DNA of 64,000 nucleotides from Lysobacter sp. CFH 32150 (lineage in GTDB: Bacteria; Pseudomonadota; Gammaproteobacteria; Xanthomonadales; Xanthomonadaceae): assembly GCF_022758295.1 (NCBI RefSeq), contig NZ_JALDWJ010000011.1:79659-143658 (forward strand), in the 5' to 3' direction. The notes under the pieces are model-generated. The model was not told the origin of the DNA, searched no databases, and saw only the letters and a list, made by a program, of their open reading frames with translations. Every line of letters begins with the position of its first letter. Position 1 is the first letter of the stretch. Shown one piece after another: positions 62,219 to 64,000 of the stretch. Position numbers and translations under genes: made by a program.

Positions 62219-63694
62219 ATGAACGCAAGCATGTCGGACACTGGCTTGAAGCCGGTCGCCAGCAACGAACGCATCGTCACGCTGGACGTGATCCGCGGCT
62301 TCGCGCTGCTCGGCATCTTCCTGATGAACATCGAGTGGTTCAATCGACCGCTCAGCGATCTTGATGCGGGGCTGCCGGCTGGCGTCTCCGGGATCGACTA
62401 CTGGGCTGGCTGGTTCGTGCACGTATTCGTGCGCGGCAAGTTCTGGACGATGTTCTCGCTGCTGTTCGGCATGGGGTTCGCAGTGATGCTGACCCGTGCC
62501 GAGCATGCTGGTCGCGGCTTCTTCGGCCCTTACCTGCGACGCACGCTGGCGTTGGCAGTGATCGGTGCCTTGCACTTCATCTTCATCTGGATGGGCGACA
62601 TCCTGTTCAGCTATGCGACCGGCGCAGCATTGTTGATGGTGGTGTTCTATACGCGCCCACGAATCCTCTTCATCCTCGCAGGCACGCTCGGCCTGCTGGC
62701 CGGCGCGTTCGGACTGGCCGAGTTCCTGGGCCACGAACTGGCGCCATGGGGCCCGTTCCTCGGTTTCGGCATTGCGCTGCTGGTGCTGGCCTGTGTCGCC
62801 GCGGCCCTGCGTCGCTGGCCCGTTTCCGGCATGCGTGGGGCGGGTCTCGCCCTGTACCTGTTGCCGTTCCTGGCGATGACGATCGGCGGGGCGGTAATGA
62901 CAGTGACCCCGCCACAGGCGCGCGAACAAGCCGCGGAACAGGCGGCAAAGACGCCGGAGCAGAAGAAGGAACTCGCCGAGCAGAAAGAGAAGAAGCTCGA
63001 GCGTCGCAAGGAACACGCCCAGGACATCGCGGATGAAACACGCCTGATGAGCCGGGGCACGTATGCCGAAGCGGTCGCATGGCGCGCCGAGCAGTTCGTC
63101 AAGCACCAGGGACAGACGGTCGGTTTCGCGGTGATCGTCCTCGGCATGTTCCTGCTGGGCGCATGGTTCATCCGTTCGGGCGTGATGACGAATCCCGCCG
63201 CGCATCTCGATCTGTTCCGAAAACTCGCCTGGTTCGGTATCCCGTTGGGACTGGGCATGAGCCTGATCAGCGCAAGCATTGCGGTCACGCACGTGCGCGA
63301 CCAGAACGATGGTCCTTACCAATTGGCGATGGGACTGGCGATGCTCGGCAACCTGCCGGCATGCCTGGGTTACATCAGCGCGGTCGTCTTGATGTTCCAC
63401 GGCCGCTTGCGTCGCTGGGTGGCACCGCTGGCACCCGCCGGACGCATGGCACTGACCAACTACCTCGGCACATCCGTCATCTGCACCCTGGTCTTCTACG
63501 GTTACGGACTGGGCTACTGGGGCCTGGCCCGTGCATGGCAGATTCCGTTCGTATTCGCGGTGTTCGGCGTGCAGGTCTTGTTGAGCCGTTGGTGGCTGGC
63601 GCGTTTCCGCTATGGGCCGATGGAATGGTTGTGGCGGAGCGTCACTTATCTGCAAATCCCGCGCATGCGGCATCTGGAAGCACAAGCTGCATAG
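62219..63694 (+). CDS. DUF418 membrane protein (second of two)
   Basis: 491 residues from ATG 62219, with GAGGGAGG upstream. It shares the layout of the gene before it: VTLDVIRGFALLGIFLMNIEWF, then GMGFAVMLTRAEHAGRG, ALTNYLGTSVICTLVFYGYGLGYW and LLSRWWLARFRYGPMEWLWRSVTYL. It is longer by about 70 residues, with a charged insert after the fourth-fifth spans (EQAAKTPEQKKELAEQKEKK and so on) that looks like a coiled coil. The two genes look like a tandem duplication with divergence in the insert. Function of DUF418 is unknown; a transport or lipid role is often supposed. Confidence 0.93.
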   Translation: MNASMSDTGLKPVASNERIVTLDVIRGFALLGIFLMNIEWFNRPLSDLDAGLPAGVSGIDYWAGWFVHVFVRGKFWTMFSLLFGMGFAVMLTRAEHAGRGFFGPYLRRTLALAVIGALHFIFIWMGDILFSYATGAALLMVVFYTRPRILFILAGTLGLLAGAFGLAEFLGHELAPWGPFLGFGIALLVLACVAAALRRWPVSGMRGAGLALYLLPFLAMTIGGAVMTVTPPQAREQAAEQAAKTPEQKKELAEQKEKKLERRKEHAQDIADETRLMSRGTYAEAVAWRAEQFVKHQGQTVGFAVIVLGMFLLGAWFIRSGVMTNPAAHLDLFRKLAWFGIPLGLGMSLISASIAVTHVRDQNDGPYQLAMGLAMLGNLPACLGYISAVVLMFHGRLRRWVAPLAPAGRMALTNYLGTSVICTLVFYGYGLGYWGLARAWQIPFVFAVFGVQVLLSRWWLARFRYGPMEWLWRSVTYLQIPRMRHLEAQAA

Positions 63695-63716
63695 GCCACG
63701 TCCACTTCCTCCAAAG

Positions 63717-63745
63717 AAACGGCCCGCTTGCGCGGGCCGTTTTGT
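63717..63745. terminator. Rho-independent terminator after the DUF418 pair
   Basis: AACGGCCCGC, loop TTGC, GCGGGCCGTT then TTGTTTT on the plus strand. An AAA run precedes the stem, so the minus-strand protease that ends 22 bp further on may use it as well. Same stem as at 60807. Confidence 0.88.
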
Positions 63746-63767
63746 TTTACAGCGATGTCGCCTTGGA

Positions 63768-64000
63768 TCAGTTGACGTTGATGGCGCTCCAAGCGGCCGC
63801 GACAGCGGCGCGCTCGGCCGAGCCGGCCCCGTACAGGTCGCTGGCCGCGTTCAACGTGGCGGTTCGTGCCTGTGGGTAGGTGGTGCCCGAGCTCATGTAC
63901 ACGGTCAGGGCGCGGTACCAGATGGCGCCAGCCGCGGCGCGGCCGATGCCAGTGAGCGACCCGTTGCCGGTGGCGTTCTTGCTGTCGCCGGCGGCGCAGG
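63768..64000 (-). CDS. M4 family metallopeptidase, C-terminal end only (cut by window)
   Basis: On the minus strand the frame open from the window edge ends at TGA 63768-63770. It reads 76 residues, including GIGRAAAGAIWYRALTVYMS, then YPQARTATLNAASDLYGAGS, and the end AAVAAAWSAINVN. This is the terminal helical subdomain of thermolysin-like M4 proteases (A-x-x-IxYRALxxYL ... AxxxAxxDLYGxxSxExxAVxxAWxAVxV). It ends the last fold element; catalytic residues lie outside the window. In Lysobacter-like bacteria such proteins are secreted. No start can be placed. Confidence 0.8.
   Translation of the reverse strand, partial: CAAGDSKNATGNGSLTGIGRAAAGAIWYRALTVYMSSGTTYPQARTATLNAASDLYGAGSAERAAVAAAWSAINVN

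Overview
This is a 64 kb chromosomal window from a GC-rich gammaproteobacterium, most likely Xanthomonadaceae close to Lysobacter. The reasons are codon use strongly biased to G/C third positions, an L1-like subclass B3 metallo-beta-lactamase, a periplasmic RHS family of the Lysobacter type, an M4 protease at the right edge, and several families of GTRG-type REP palindromes. The assignment rests on protein resemblance recalled from memory, not on a search. I see no rRNA, tRNA, CRISPR array, intact transposase or prophage.

Layout. 1-6 kb: a GNAT fragment, a 42-bp tandem repeat array, then mostly minus-strand small enzymes (GIY-YIG, DUF1801, RibD-like reductase, Tat-type amidohydrolase, DUF1428). 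6-19 kb: membrane and secreted proteins, a lemA/DUF2207 pair, a YfcG-type glutathione transferase, a WYL regulator, a LysE exporter, a ClpP-fold lipoprotein, an ECF sigma factor with a membrane partner, and the DEAD-box helicase deaD. 19-32 kb: an M1 peptidase pair, a fatty acid desaturase, DoxX, cupins, gspA/gspB, two EamA transporters, a LysR regulator and a Tat-exported MBL-fold hydrolase. 32-46 kb: DUF72/VOC, a class C beta-lactamase-like hydrolase, a DUF885 lipoprotein, a formate dehydrogenase-like operon (oxidoreductase, small winged-helix protein, fdhD), a DUF4349 lipoprotein, a cyclophilin, and a PadR/HAAS-sensor pair. 46.7-52.3 kb: an A+T-richer RHS island. 52.6-64 kb: alkaline phosphatase, a DAACS symporter, the B3 beta-lactamase, a thioesterase, two NlpC/P60 hydrolases, slyD, two tandem DUF418 proteins and the end of an M4 protease.

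The most unusual locus is the RHS island. One long secreted RHS protein appears split into two consecutive genes, each with its own Sec signal peptide. The second ends in a 150-residue lineage-specific tip and overlaps by 4 bp a DUF4279 gene that is a good candidate immunity protein. The next most interesting theme is the REP palindromes. One lies in frame inside the oxidoreductase gene and encodes about 27 residues, and another inverted pair supplies the stop codons of both genes that converge on it.

Many genes overlap by the 4-bp ATGA/GTGA pattern, so short coupled operons are common. No stretch over 300 bp lacks a gene. The larger gaps are 530-797 (tandem repeat), 22048-22275 (nothing but divergent start regions), 52307-52582 (terminator, gene remnant, REP) and 60684-60880 (repeat and terminator).
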